Of a stretch of 15,886 bases of DNA, positions 1 through 7,579 are shown one piece after another; positions within the stretch are counted from its first letter, which is position 1; the number at the start of each line of letters is the position of its first letter. The notes under the pieces are model-generated. The model searched no databases and was not told the DNA's origin. It saw nothing but the letters and a program-made list of their open reading frames with translations. The translations under genes and the position numbers were made by a program. The stretch is from JBFGWM01 sp041588495 (GTDB taxonomy: Bacteria > Pseudomonadota > Gammaproteobacteria > Pseudomonadales > JBFGWM01). The stretch lies in the NCBI GenBank assembly GCA_041588495.1, contig JBFGWM010000035.1, positions 1 through 15,886 of the forward strand, given 5' to 3'.

Positions 1-411
1 CAGCTCCTCCTCGATCGCGTCGCGGAGGCGTGGCAGGGGCAAGCGGTCCCAGGGGGACAGGATGCGCAGTCCACAGTCGGCCGGGTCCTGGATGGCGTCG
101 GCGCGCACCCGGAGCAGTTCGCCGGCACGGTGCAATACCGGTCGGCCCGGGCTGAAGCGCACCGCGCGGCGACGCAGTTCGGCATCCAGCAGCGCCTCGT
201 CGATGACCTCGATGCGGGCCCCGAGGATGCGTTCCAGGAGACTGTCGAGGCGCGCCACTACTGCCGCCTTCTCCAGATCGGCGTAGGTGTTCCAGCGGAT
301 CACCTCGAAGGCGAAGCGCTTGCAGCCGCGGCACACGGCGTCGCCGTAGACGGTCGAACAGACCCCCACACAGGGCGTCGCGACCGTACTGGAACTGCTG
401 CTGGAGGACAT
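1..411 (-). CDS. DUF1289 family cysteine-cluster protein (partial, C-terminus cut by window edge)
   Basis: Reading leftward from the ATG at 409-411 gives 137 uninterrupted codons to the window edge, so the protein is incomplete at its C-terminus. After an N-terminal run of seven serines come four cysteines spaced C14-x3-C18-x8-C27-x2-C30, followed by a basic-aromatic segment (KRFAFEVIRWN). This matches the DUF1289 family (YdhL-like), small proteins predicted to bind a metal or Fe-S cluster; their function is not established. The 100 residues after the cysteine cluster extend well beyond the minimal domain and are mostly helical and charged, so this is a long version of the family. No good ribosome binding site precedes the ATG, but it is the only start found upstream of the first cysteine. 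It is divergent from acnB. The family call is from the cysteine pattern; function is unknown. Confidence 0.8.
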   Translation of the reverse strand, partial: MSSSSSSSTVATPCVGVCSTVYGDAVCRGCKRFAFEVIRWNTYADLEKAAVVARLDSLLERILGARIEVIDEALLDAELRRRAVRFSPGRPVLHRAGELLRVRADAIQDPADCGLRILSPWDRLPLPRLRDAIEEEL

Positions 412-443
412 GACTGGACCGGCTTGCGGAACGGGTGGGGAAC

Positions 444-449
444 ATTCTA
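444..449 (-). promoter_or_regulatory. Possible -10 box for the DUF1289 gene
   Basis: On the minus strand 444-449 reads TAGAAT, five of six matches to the sigma70 -10 consensus, about 33 bases before the start codon. No convincing -35 box sits at the right spacing. Confidence 0.3.
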
Positions 450-501
450 CCAGCCCCCGTGCGCGGGGCCATGGCCTCCGTCAAGATCCGGCATCTCTGC
501 T

Positions 502-526
502 AATCTTGTGATTCGGTCGAAAGATT
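502..526. repeat. Short inverted repeat in the DUF1289/acnB divergent spacer
   Basis: AATCTT (502-507) and AAGATT (521-526) form a 6-bp inverted repeat with a 13-base loop, and TTCGGTCGAA (512-521) is a second small dyad inside it. The site lies upstream of the acnB -10 box in the 268-base divergent spacer, so it could be an operator, but arms this short can also occur by chance. Confidence 0.25.
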
Positions 527-595
527 GCCGGAGCCTGTTGCGGCCGCGGGGCCGGTCCCGGAAACCGCCACAGGAAAATCGGTAACTGATTGTTT

Positions 596-601
596 TATAA
601 T
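596..601 (+). promoter_or_regulatory. Consensus -10 box upstream of acnB
   Basis: TATAAT at 596-601 is a perfect sigma70 -10 hexamer in an A/T-rich patch of otherwise GC-rich DNA. No clear -35 is visible 16-18 bases upstream, which suggests activator dependence. Transcription from here would give a leader of about 70 bases before the GTG start of acnB. Confidence 0.5.
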
Positions 602-679
602 GACGATCACTGTGAAAACGGCATGCCGGCGCGCGCCGCCGGCCGGCCACAGAACTCTGCAACCAACGAGGACGACACC

Positions 680-3241
680 GTGCTTGAAGCCTATCGCAAA
701 CATGTAGAAGAACGCGCAGCGGAAGGGGTGGTTCCCAAGCCGCTGGACGCCGCGCAGGTCTCCGAACTGGTGGAACTTCTGAAGAACCCGCCCGCTGGCG
801 AAGAGGAGTTCATCGTCGACCTCATCGAGAACCGGGTGCCGCCGGGCGTGGACGAGGCCGCCTACGTGAAGGCCGGGTTCCTCGCCGCCGTGGCCAAGGG
901 CGAGACCGAGTGCCCGCTGATCGACCGCAAGCGCGCCACCTTCCTGCTCGGCACCATGATGGGCGGCTACAACATCGTGCCGCTGATCGAACTGCTCGAC
1001 GACGACGTGACGGCTGAGACCTCGGCCACCGCCCTGCGCAAGACCCTGCTGATGTTCGACGCCTACCACGACGTGGTCGACAAGGTGAAGGACAACCCCC
1101 ACGCCAAGGCGGTGGTCGACGCGTGGTGCGAGGCGGAATGGTTCACCAACAAGCCCGAGGTGCCGGAAAAGATCACCGTCACCGTGTTCATGGTGGAAGG
1201 CGAGACCAACACCGACGACCTGTCTCCGGCAGGCGATGCCTGGAGCCGTCCGGACATCCCGCTGCACGCGCTCGCCATGCTCAAGTCGAAGATGGACAAC
1301 CCCCTCGAGACCATCGAGGAACTGAAGAAGAAGGGTCATCCGCTGGCGTATGTCGGTGACGTGGTGGGCACGGGCTCGTCGCGGAAATCGGCCACCAACT
1401 CGGTGCTCTGGCATATTGGCAATGACATCCCCTTCGTCCCCAACAAGCGCACCGGTGGCGTCTGCCTGGGTGGCAAGATCGCGCCGATCTTCTTCAACAC
1501 CATGGAGGACGCCGGCGCCCTGCCCATCGAGTGCGATGTGCAGAAGATGGAAATGGGTGACGTCATCACCATCTATCCGTACGAAGGCAAGATCGAGAAC
1601 GAGGCCGGCGAGGTCATCTCCGAGTTCAAGCTGAAGACCCAGGTGCTGCTCGACGAGGTTCGCGCCGGTGGCCGGATTCCGTTGATCATCGGGCGCCAGC
1701 TCACCGACAAGACCCGCGATGACCTGGGCATGGAGCCGTCGACGGTGTTCCGTCGTCCGGAGATTCCCGGCGATTCCGGCAAGGGCTTCACCCTGGCCCA
1801 GAAGATGGTCGGCAAGGCCTGCGGCATCGAGGGCGTGCGCCCCGGCACCTACTGCGAGCCGCGCATGACCACGGTGGGTTCCCAGGACACCACCGGGCCG
1901 ATGACCCGCGACGAGCTCAAGGAACTGGCCTGCCTCGGCTTCTCTGCCGACCTGGTGATGCAGTCGTTCTGCCACACCGCGGCTTATCCGAAGCCGGTGG
2001 ACATCAACACCCACCACACCCTGCCCGACTTCATCCAGACCCGCGGCGGCGTGGCCCTGCGTCCGGGCGACGGCATCATCCACTCGTGGCTGAACCGGAT
2101 GCTGCTGCCCGACACCGTCGGCACCGGCGGCGACTCCCACACCCGTTTCCCGCTGGGCATCAGCTTCCCCGCGGGCTCCGGCCTGGTGGCGTTCGCGGCC
2201 GCCCTGGGGGTCATGCCCCTCGACATGCCGGAATCGGTACTGGTCCGCTTCAGCGGCGAAATGCAGCCGGGCATCACCCTGCGTGACCTGGTCAACGCGA
2301 TTCCCTACGCGGCCATCCAGTCCGGGTCCCTGACCGTGGCCAAGGAAGGCAAGAAGAACGTCTTCTCCGGCCGCGTCCTGGAAATCGAGGGGCTGCCCGA
2401 CCTCAAGGTCGAGCAGGCGTTCGAGTTGTCCGACGCCACCGCAGAACGTTCGGCCGCCGGCTGCACGATCCTGCTCAACGAGGCGCCCATCATCGAGTAC
2501 CTCAACAGCAACATCACCCTGCTGAAGTGGATGATCGGCAACGGCTACGGCGACCCGCGCACCATCGAGCGCCGCATCAAGCGCATGGAGGAATGGCTCG
2601 CCAATCCCACCCTGATGCAGCCCGACAAGGACGCCGAGTACTTCGAGGTCATCGAGATCGACCTCAACGAGATCAAGGAGCCGCTGCTGGCGTGCCCCAA
2701 CGATCCCGACGACGTGAAGCCCCTCGGCGAGGTTGCCGGGGAGAAGATCGACGAGGTGTTCATCGGCTCGTGCATGACCAACATCGGCCACTACCGCGCC
2801 GCGGCCAAGCTGCTGGAGAAGGTCAACAACATCCCCACCCGCCTGTGGGTGGCGCCGCCGACCAAGATGGACGAGTGGCTGCTCAAGGAAGAGGGCTACT
2901 ACGGGATCTTCGGCGCTGCCGGCGCGCGCACCGAGATGCCGGGCTGCTCCCTGTGCATGGGCAACCAGGCGCGGGTGGCGGACAACGCCACGGTGGTGTC
3001 GACTTCCACGCGGAACTTCCCCAACCGTCTCGGCAAGGGCGCCAACGTGTACCTGAGTTCCGCGGAACTCGCCGCCGTGTGCTCGGTGGAGGGCAAGATT
3101 CCGGACATGGAGACCTACATGTCGTACATGAAGGATCTCAACACCATGGCCTCGGACATCTACCGCTACATGAACTTTGACCAGATTGAGGAATACCGGA
3201 AAGTTGCCGACAAGGTGATTCCCATCGCCGTGGAAGCCTGA
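680..3241 (+). CDS. acnB: Bifunctional aconitate hydratase 2 / 2-methylisocitrate dehydratase
   Basis: This is AcnB, the cytoplasmic [4Fe-4S] enzyme that interconverts citrate and isocitrate in the TCA cycle and can also process 2-methylisocitrate. The 853-residue translation aligns almost throughout with the enterobacterial protein as I remember it. It has the helical N-terminal HEAT-like domain (about 1-155), the swivel domain with the GTGSSRKSATNS motif, and the catalytic core with the SFCHTAAYPKPVD and GGDSHTRFP motifs. The cluster ligands are visible as C698 (IGSCMTN) and C756/C759 (PGCSLCMGN). The start is the GTG at 680-682: it gives the conserved N-terminus LEAYRKHVEERAAEG and has GAGGA at 668-672, seven bases upstream. 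An in-frame extension back to 590 would add 30 residues absent from the family and overlap the -10 box. The gene stands alone and ends in a strong terminator. Confidence 0.98.
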   Translation: MLEAYRKHVEERAAEGVVPKPLDAAQVSELVELLKNPPAGEEEFIVDLIENRVPPGVDEAAYVKAGFLAAVAKGETECPLIDRKRATFLLGTMMGGYNIVPLIELLDDDVTAETSATALRKTLLMFDAYHDVVDKVKDNPHAKAVVDAWCEAEWFTNKPEVPEKITVTVFMVEGETNTDDLSPAGDAWSRPDIPLHALAMLKSKMDNPLETIEELKKKGHPLAYVGDVVGTGSSRKSATNSVLWHIGNDIPFVPNKRTGGVCLGGKIAPIFFNTMEDAGALPIECDVQKMEMGDVITIYPYEGKIENEAGEVISEFKLKTQVLLDEVRAGGRIPLIIGRQLTDKTRDDLGMEPSTVFRRPEIPGDSGKGFTLAQKMVGKACGIEGVRPGTYCEPRMTTVGSQDTTGPMTRDELKELACLGFSADLVMQSFCHTAAYPKPVDINTHHTLPDFIQTRGGVALRPGDGIIHSWLNRMLLPDTVGTGGDSHTRFPLGISFPAGSGLVAFAAALGVMPLDMPESVLVRFSGEMQPGITLRDLVNAIPYAAIQSGSLTVAKEGKKNVFSGRVLEIEGLPDLKVEQAFELSDATAERSAAGCTILLNEAPIIEYLNSNITLLKWMIGNGYGDPRTIERRIKRMEEWLANPTLMQPDKDAEYFEVIEIDLNEIKEPLLACPNDPDDVKPLGEVAGEKIDEVFIGSCMTNIGHYRAAAKLLEKVNNIPTRLWVAPPTKMDEWLLKEEGYYGIFGAAGARTEMPGCSLCMGNQARVADNATVVSTSTRNFPNRLGKGANVYLSSAELAAVCSVEGKIPDMETYMSYMKDLNTMASDIYRYMNFDQIEEYRKVADKVIPIAVEA

Positions 3242-3264
3242 CCCCCGGGATCCTCCCTGCAGGG

Positions 3265-3297
3265 AAAACCCCGGTACCGCGAGGTGCCGGGGTTTTT
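3265..3297 (+). terminator. Rho-independent terminator of acnB
   Basis: The stem pairs 3265-3278 (AAAACCCCGGTACC) with 3283-3296 (GGTGCCGGGGTTTT). It is 14 bp with one G-T wobble, closed by a GCGA (GNRA) tetraloop and followed by a T tract. The A run on the left arm could also make it work for minus-strand transcripts. Confidence 0.92.
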
Positions 3298-3326
3298 CTT
3301 TGCACGTAATAAATACCCGGGCGTTC

Positions 3327-3348
3327 AACCAGGAGCCCCCGCCTGGTT
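3327..3348. repeat. 7-bp inverted repeat upstream of the lipase operon
   Basis: AACCAGG (3327-3333) and CCTGGTT (3342-3348) are perfect inverted copies around an 8-base loop, 40 bases before the lif start codon and just after the acnB terminator. No T tract follows, so an operator or leader hairpin for the lipase operon is as likely as a second terminator. Confidence 0.4.
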
Positions 3349-3388
3349 TATCCTTGCAGGCTCGTCTTCAACCGGTACGGAGTTCCCG

Positions 3389-4447
3389 ATGCAACCGAGG
3401 CCCTTCGCCTTCGCCATGATATTTGCCGGCCTGGCATCCGCCGGCGCCGGCGTGTTCCTGGTACTCGGCGCGCCCGATGACACCCCGGACGCGCCCGCTG
3501 CGCAGGCCGCCGCGAGCAACGAAATCCCTGCGCGGGCGGCAAACACCGCGACCGCTCCCGGGGCGGCCGTCCCGGCATCGGGCGACGACACGTCGGGTGG
3601 TGCGGCAGCCAGGCCGCTACCCCTGGCCGGCACACGCGTCGATGGCCGGCTCAGCACCGACGCCGACGGCAACCTGGTCATCGACCGCGACCTGCGCCGC
3701 GTGTTTGATTATTTCCTGGTGGCCACCGCCGCCGAGCCCTACGCACAGAGCGCGGCGCGCCTGCAGGCCTACCTCGCCGAACGCCTGCCGGAGCCGGCGG
3801 CGGGACAGGCGGCGGCGGTCCTCGAGCAATACCTGCAGTACAAGGCGCGCCTGTTCGAAATGGAGAGCCGGGCCCTGCAGGACCCGGGCTCGGTGTCGGG
3901 CGATCCCGAACACCTCGCCAGGCACCTGGAAACGCTGGCGCGGGTCCGTCGCGAGGTGCTGACCCCGGAAGTGGTCACCGCGTTCTTCGCCGAGGAGGAG
4001 GCCTACGACCGCTACATCCTGCAACGCTACCGGATTCTCGCCGACACTCGCCTCACCGATGCGCAGAAAGCGGAACAACTCGTCATCCTGAAGGCCGCAC
4101 TGCCTGCCGAACTGCAGGATTCCCTGGCGCGCACCCACGGCAGCCAGACGCTCTCGGAGCGGACCCGGGTTCTGCGACAGAATGGCGCCGACGCGGCCGA
4201 GATTCGCCGCCTGCGCCTCGCCGCGGTGGGCGCCGAGGGTACCGAGCGGCTCGAATCCCTGGACCGCCAGCGGGAGGCCTGGGAGACGCGCCTCGCCCGC
4301 TACCGCGCCGAGAAGGCGCAACTGCTGGCCGCGGATGGCCTCGCGGAAACCGATCGTGCGGCGGCCCTGGATGCCCTCCTCGCACGCCACTTCAGTGCCC
4401 GCGAGCAACTCCGGGTACGTGCCCTGGAACGCACATCTGGACAATAA
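3389..4447 (+). CDS. lifO: Lipase-specific foldase (steric chaperone, Lif family)
   Basis: Lif proteins are inner-membrane-anchored periplasmic chaperones that fold family I lipases before type II secretion. The 352-residue product has a short hydrophobic N-terminal anchor (about 6-28), an Ala/Pro/Thr-rich low-complexity linker (about 29-85), and then the family signature R103-R-V-F106-D107-Y108 (pattern RxxFDY), essential for lipase activation in characterised members. The rest is mostly charged helical segments, as expected of the alpha-helical arms that wrap the lipase. Length is typical of the family. The ATG at 3389 has GGAG at 3379-3382, six bases away; an upstream in-frame start at 3284 would lie inside the acnB terminator. 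The cognate lipase starts 46 bases downstream, which strongly supports the call. The foldase-first order is opposite to Pseudomonas lipA-lifO. Confidence 0.93.
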   Translation: MQPRPFAFAMIFAGLASAGAGVFLVLGAPDDTPDAPAAQAAASNEIPARAANTATAPGAAVPASGDDTSGGAAARPLPLAGTRVDGRLSTDADGNLVIDRDLRRVFDYFLVATAAEPYAQSAARLQAYLAERLPEPAAGQAAAVLEQYLQYKARLFEMESRALQDPGSVSGDPEHLARHLETLARVRREVLTPEVVTAFFAEEEAYDRYILQRYRILADTRLTDAQKAEQLVILKAALPAELQDSLARTHGSQTLSERTRVLRQNGADAAEIRRLRLAAVGAEGTERLESLDRQREAWETRLARYRAEKAQLLAADGLAETDRAAALDALLARHFSAREQLRVRALERTSGQ

Positions 4448-4493
4448 TTAATCAGTTCGCTACGTTACGCGAAACGAACGAGGACCCCACGCC

Positions 4494-5495
4494 ATGATGC
4501 ACCGCCGACCCGCCCGCTGGCTCCTGCTGCCCCTGTTCATGCTGTCTGCCGCTGCCCACGCCCTGCTCGAGGATTTCACCCCGCAGGACGGCGAGTACAC
4601 TGCCGCCAGGCATCCCTTCGTCCTGGTTCACGGCATGTTCGGCTGGAACACCATGCAGAACGGCATGGAATACTGGCACGAGATTCCGGCGGCCCTCGAG
4701 GACGGCGGGGCCACGGTCTACGTGGTGCAGGTCACCGGCCTGGAGAGCTCCGAGGCTCGTGGCGAGGAACTGCTGCGCCAGATCGAGGAGATCCAGGCCG
4801 CCGACGGGGTGGAGAAGTTCCACCTCATCGGCCACAGCCACGGCGGTCCGACCAGCCGCTACGTGGCGGCGGTACGCCCCGACCTGGTCGCCTCGGTGAC
4901 CACCATCGGCAGCCCGCATTTCGGCTCGCCGGTTGCCGACCTGGTGCTGTCCCTGCCAGAGGACCCGCCGGTGAACTCGGTGGGCTTCCTGGTCATGGAG
5001 GCAGTCGCGGCCCTGGTCAACGGTTTCTCCACCACGCCCACCGAGGACGGGCAGGACGCGCGGGCCAGCCTGGTCTCGCTGTCCACCGAGGGGTCCGCGC
5101 AGTTCAACGCCACCTATCCCTGGGGCGTGCCCTCGGAACCCTGTGGCGACGATGCCGAACCGTTCGTCGAGTGGGAGGATCCGGACACCGGCGACAGCGG
5201 GAAGATCTACTTCTACTCGTGGACCGGCATCCAGCCCCTGACCAACCCGCTCGACCCGTCCGACGCCGCACTCGCGGCCGCTTCACTGTCGTTCAACGGG
5301 GAACCCAACGACGGCCTGGTCGGCCAGTGCAGCGCGTATTTCGGGGTGATGCTCGGGGACAGCTATGGCATGAACCACCTCGATGAGGTGAACCTGCTGT
5401 ACGGCCTGCACAACCTGCTCGAGCAGGACCCGGTGGAAATCCTCCGCGTGCACGCCAACCGCATCAAGCTGCTGGAGGCCGAGGCCGGCCTCTGA
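4494..5495 (+). CDS. lipA: Secreted triacylglycerol lipase, bacterial lipase family I
   Basis: This predicted extracellular lipase hydrolyses triacylglycerols and is likely folded by the adjacent Lif and exported by the Sec and type II pathways. The 333-residue precursor has a signal peptide with basic start, hydrophobic core and AHA cleavage site after residue 23. The oxyanion-hole segment LVHGMFGW follows, then the nucleophile elbow GHSHGG with S115. D273 (PNDGLV) and H295 (MNHLDEVN) complete the triad, and D297 sits where P. aeruginosa LipA has a calcium ligand. C217 and C279 can form the conserved disulfide. The C-terminal block from NHLDEVN to HANRIK closely follows the Pseudomonas enzyme. 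Two consecutive ATGs are possible; the first (4494) sits better behind AGGA at 4481-4484. Substrate chain-length preference cannot be read from the sequence. Confidence 0.94.
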   Translation: MMHRRPARWLLLPLFMLSAAAHALLEDFTPQDGEYTAARHPFVLVHGMFGWNTMQNGMEYWHEIPAALEDGGATVYVVQVTGLESSEARGEELLRQIEEIQAADGVEKFHLIGHSHGGPTSRYVAAVRPDLVASVTTIGSPHFGSPVADLVLSLPEDPPVNSVGFLVMEAVAALVNGFSTTPTEDGQDARASLVSLSTEGSAQFNATYPWGVPSEPCGDDAEPFVEWEDPDTGDSGKIYFYSWTGIQPLTNPLDPSDAALAAASLSFNGEPNDGLVGQCSAYFGVMLGDSYGMNHLDEVNLLYGLHNLLEQDPVEILRVHANRIKLLEAEAGL

Positions 5496-5499
5496 GCGG

Positions 5500-6318
5500 T
5501 CAGAAAATGCGGTCGCCGCGGGCCTCGAGCCCGTCGGCGATGAGGCTCTCGATCACCTGCTCGATGCCGTGGAGTTCCGCCTCCAGCTTCGCCTCGGTGT
5601 TCAGTTCCGGACCGCACAGGATCGGCGCGCCAAAATGCAGGTGCACGCGGGTCGGCAGGGCCACCGGCGCTGCCAGCGGCAGGGTCGGCATACCGAATAT
5701 TCTCGCCAGTTTCTCCGCGCGGCCAAGGCCCGGCGTGGTTTCCTCGCACCCCACCACGCCCACCGGGATGATCGGCGCCCGGCAGTCCACCGCCATGCGG
5801 ATGAAACCGGTGCCCATGCGCTGCAGCTTGTAGCGATCGCGGAAGTGTTTCACGAAACCGCGCTCGCCCTCGGGGAACACGATGACCGCCTCCTCGCGCT
5901 CGAGCATCTTGCGGCAATTCTGCGGATCGCCGAGCACCGCGCCGAAGCGATTGACCAGGTTGCCGAGAAACGGCGTCTTGGGAAAGAAGCGCTCGATCAT
6001 GGCGCGGCACGCGCGCGGTTTGTCCGGGTCGGAGAAGATCGCCGCGGCAATCAGCATCGCGTCGATGGGAAACACGTTGCCGCTGTGGTTCGCGATGATC
6101 AGCGCGCGTCCCGTGGCGGGCACATGCTCCAGGCCGACCGACTGCACCCGGTAGTAGTGATCGTGCAGGAACTTGGCCAGGGTGAAGCCCAGCAGCGCCT
6201 CGTCGTCGCGGTAACCCCAGGGATCGAAGCCGTAATCGCCCACCGATTTCGGCATCCGGGCGACGCGGTCACGCACCTCTCCCGGCACCAGTTTGCCCAG
6301 CATTTCGGTCCACGCCAT
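5500..6318 (-). CDS. Lysophospholipid acyltransferase family protein (1-acylglycerol-3-phosphate acyltransferase-like)
   Basis: This belongs to the PlsC/LPLAT acyltransferases, which move fatty acyl groups onto glycerolipid or related acceptors at the inner membrane. Motif I appears as NHSG (77-80) with a later D86, the variant found in a DGAT-like branch rather than the classical NHxxxxD. Motif III is FPEGERG (148-154), and a motif-IV-like IIPVGVVG follows. No strong membrane helices are visible, so it is probably peripheral. I chose the ATG at 6318 (272 residues) because GAGG lies nine bases upstream; the ATG at 6336 would add six residues but has no ribosome binding site. The gene converges on the lipase with only four bases between stop codons, with no terminator in the gap. 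The acceptor is unknown; a lipid-metabolism link with the lipase is only positional. Confidence 0.85.
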   Translation of the reverse strand: MAWTEMLGKLVPGEVRDRVARMPKSVGDYGFDPWGYRDDEALLGFTLAKFLHDHYYRVQSVGLEHVPATGRALIIANHSGNVFPIDAMLIAAAIFSDPDKPRACRAMIERFFPKTPFLGNLVNRFGAVLGDPQNCRKMLEREEAVIVFPEGERGFVKHFRDRYKLQRMGTGFIRMAVDCRAPIIPVGVVGCEETTPGLGRAEKLARIFGMPTLPLAAPVALPTRVHLHFGAPILCGPELNTEAKLEAELHGIEQVIESLIADGLEARGDRIF

Positions 6319-6408
6319 CGGCAGTCGCCTCGTCATCAGGATGTCATGATCAGGAGCCTATTCTAGGCCGGAATCGCGCATGCGGGCACCCGGAACCTGG
6401 CCACCAGG

Positions 6409-6438
6409 TTGACAATATCTTGGGGCGAAGGCTATACA
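6409..6438 (+). promoter_or_regulatory. Sigma70-type promoter for phoH
   Basis: TTGACA (6409-6414) is a perfect -35 hexamer, separated by 18 bases from TATACA (6433-6438), a 4/6 -10 hexamer. It is the best complete promoter in the window. The predicted start near 6445 gives a 5' leader of about 290 bases before the phoH-like gene. Confidence 0.65.
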
Positions 6439-6480
6439 GGTACATAGATGTTGTGCATCCGACTGCCAACCAGGTTCATT

Positions 6481-6512
6481 GTAACCGTCGCCTTCCAGGC
6501 CCTTCCGGTTAC
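6481..6512 (+). promoter_or_regulatory. Leader hairpin upstream of phoH
   Basis: GTAACCG (6481-6487) pairs with CGGTTAC (6506-6512). Inside it, GCC (6490-6492) can pair with GGC (6498-6500) around a TTCCA loop. A pyrimidine-rich run (GGTTTCTTCTCCCCCC) follows about two bases later. It could be an attenuator-like or protein-binding leader structure, but this is inference from pairing only. Confidence 0.35.
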
Positions 6513-6736
6513 GGGTTTCTTCTCCCCCCAAAAACACCCAAGCGCATCATGGAGCCTGCTCCGGGCATTCGCGCGCGTGGGTCACGGGGTGCCGAAACCG
6601 CCATCCGATCACCCACCCGCAAGCCACCAGAGGAGGCGACCGAGCAATACCCGAGGATCGTAACGGAACCACGATGCCCGGCACGGGACTGGAAGTTCCG
6701 CGGCCGACAAAATAACCCGATGCGCGAGGATTTTTC

Positions 6737-7489
6737 ATGTCCAGAGCAAAGAGTCGAAACCGCCGGCAGCAACAGTACGAGTCCTACCACCAGCCCTACG
6801 TCCCCGAAGTCAAAGCCCGCACCTTTCACCAGGCCGCCTACATCAAGTCCATCCGCAACCACCAGCTGACCTTCGGGATCGGACCGGCCGGCTGTGGCAA
6901 GACCTGGCTGTGTGCCGCTCTCTCCGCCCATGCACTGATGGAGCACGGCGCGGAGAAGATCGTGATCACGCGACCGGTGGTGGAGGCCGAGGAGCGCCTG
7001 GGATTCCTGCCCGGCAACGCCGAGGACAAGTTCGCACCCTACTTCGCGCCGTTTCGCGAGGTGCTCGAGGAGTTCCTCGGCAAGGGACACGTCAGCGGAC
7101 TGATGAAGGCGGGACGCATCGAGATCGCACCCCTCGCCTACATGCGCGGACGCACCTTCAAGAACGCGTGGGTGGTGCTCGACGAGGCACAGAACGTGAC
7201 CCTCGGACAGATGAAGCTGTTTCTCACCCGCATCGGGGAGAACGCGCGGGTCATCGTCAACGGCGACCTGCGCCAGTCCGACGTGCAGGGCGCCTCGGGC
7301 CTGCGCGACGCCCTCGCGCGGCTGCGCCACGTGCCGGACATCGGCATCGTGGAGTTCGACCGCACCGACGTGGTCCGCTCCGGGCTGGTACGCAACATCG
7401 TCGACGCCTACGAGTCCGACCAGCCGGCGCCGACCGGCGAGTGCCCGGGACAGGTCTGCTACACGGGGCTGGCCGGCGCGCCTGCCTGA
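6737..7489 (+). CDS. PhoH family ATPase (short form)
   Basis: This is a P-loop NTPase of the PhoH family (COG1702-like), resembling the N-terminal domain of superfamily I helicases. Members are linked to RNA metabolism or phosphate stress, but the exact role is unsettled. The 250-residue protein has a basic, glutamine-rich N-terminus (SRAKSRNRRQQQ) and Walker A GPAGCGKT at 49-56. Walker B is WVVLDEAQN at 145-153 (D149, E150), followed by the conserved NGDLRQSD segment. It lacks extra N-terminal KH or PIN domains, so it is the short form also common in phages. The ATG at 6737 is preceded by GAGGA at 6726-6730, six bases away. It is transcribed alone from the promoter at 6409-6438 through a long leader and ends at a terminator at 7503-7534. 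No phosphate-regulon box was recognised. Confidence 0.9.
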   Translation: MSRAKSRNRRQQQYESYHQPYVPEVKARTFHQAAYIKSIRNHQLTFGIGPAGCGKTWLCAALSAHALMEHGAEKIVITRPVVEAEERLGFLPGNAEDKFAPYFAPFREVLEEFLGKGHVSGLMKAGRIEIAPLAYMRGRTFKNAWVVLDEAQNVTLGQMKLFLTRIGENARVIVNGDLRQSDVQGASGLRDALARLRHVPDIGIVEFDRTDVVRSGLVRNIVDAYESDQPAPTGECPGQVCYTGLAGAPA

Positions 7490-7502
7490 GCAGGAATCGA
7501 AT

Positions 7503-7534
7503 AAAAACCCCGGTTGGGAGGCCGGGGTTTTTTT
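7503..7534 (+). terminator. Rho-independent terminator of phoH
   Basis: AAAAACCCCGG (7503-7513) pairs with CCGGGGTTTTT (7522-7532) around an 8-base loop, followed by a run of seven T. The core stem is identical to that of the acnB terminator at 3265-3297. Confidence 0.93.
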
Positions 7535-7579
7535 ATTCAAAGAAAATCTCACACGGTTGATTCGTTCAATGCGAACCTC

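Larger units (their letters stand above)
6337..6736. other. 400-base divergent spacer between acyltransferase and phoH
   Basis: This region holds a sigma70-type promoter facing phoH (6409-6438) and a long apparent leader with an inverted repeat at 6481-6512. A second short inverted repeat is GTGGGT at 6577-6582 with ACCCAC at 6611-6616. Short open frames exist (for example from 6448) but lack ribosome binding sites and resemble no protein I know. I see no RNA gene or recognisable riboswitch. Confidence 0.5.

Noticed and set aside
130..585. 151-codon plus-strand frame opposite the DUF1289 gene
   Set aside because: The minus strand encodes a clear cysteine-cluster protein; this frame has no recognisable features.
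590..679. 30-residue N-terminal extension of AcnB
   Set aside because: It is absent from the family as I know it and overlaps the -10 box; the GTG at 680 has a good ribosome binding site.
500..3328. 942-codon open frame antisense to acnB
   Set aside because: It mirrors the third-position GC bias of acnB, is rich in His/Val/Gly/Arg without any domain I recognise, and the sense strand is unmistakably aconitase.
3344..3358. Possible sigma54 promoter before the lipase operon (TGG ... TTGCA), as for P. aeruginosa lipA
   Set aside because: The GG and GC elements are 9 bases apart, not the required 10, and the rest of the -24 element does not match.
6448..6663. 71-codon frame in the phoH leader
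   Set aside because: It has no ribosome binding site and no family resemblance, and starts right at the predicted transcription start.
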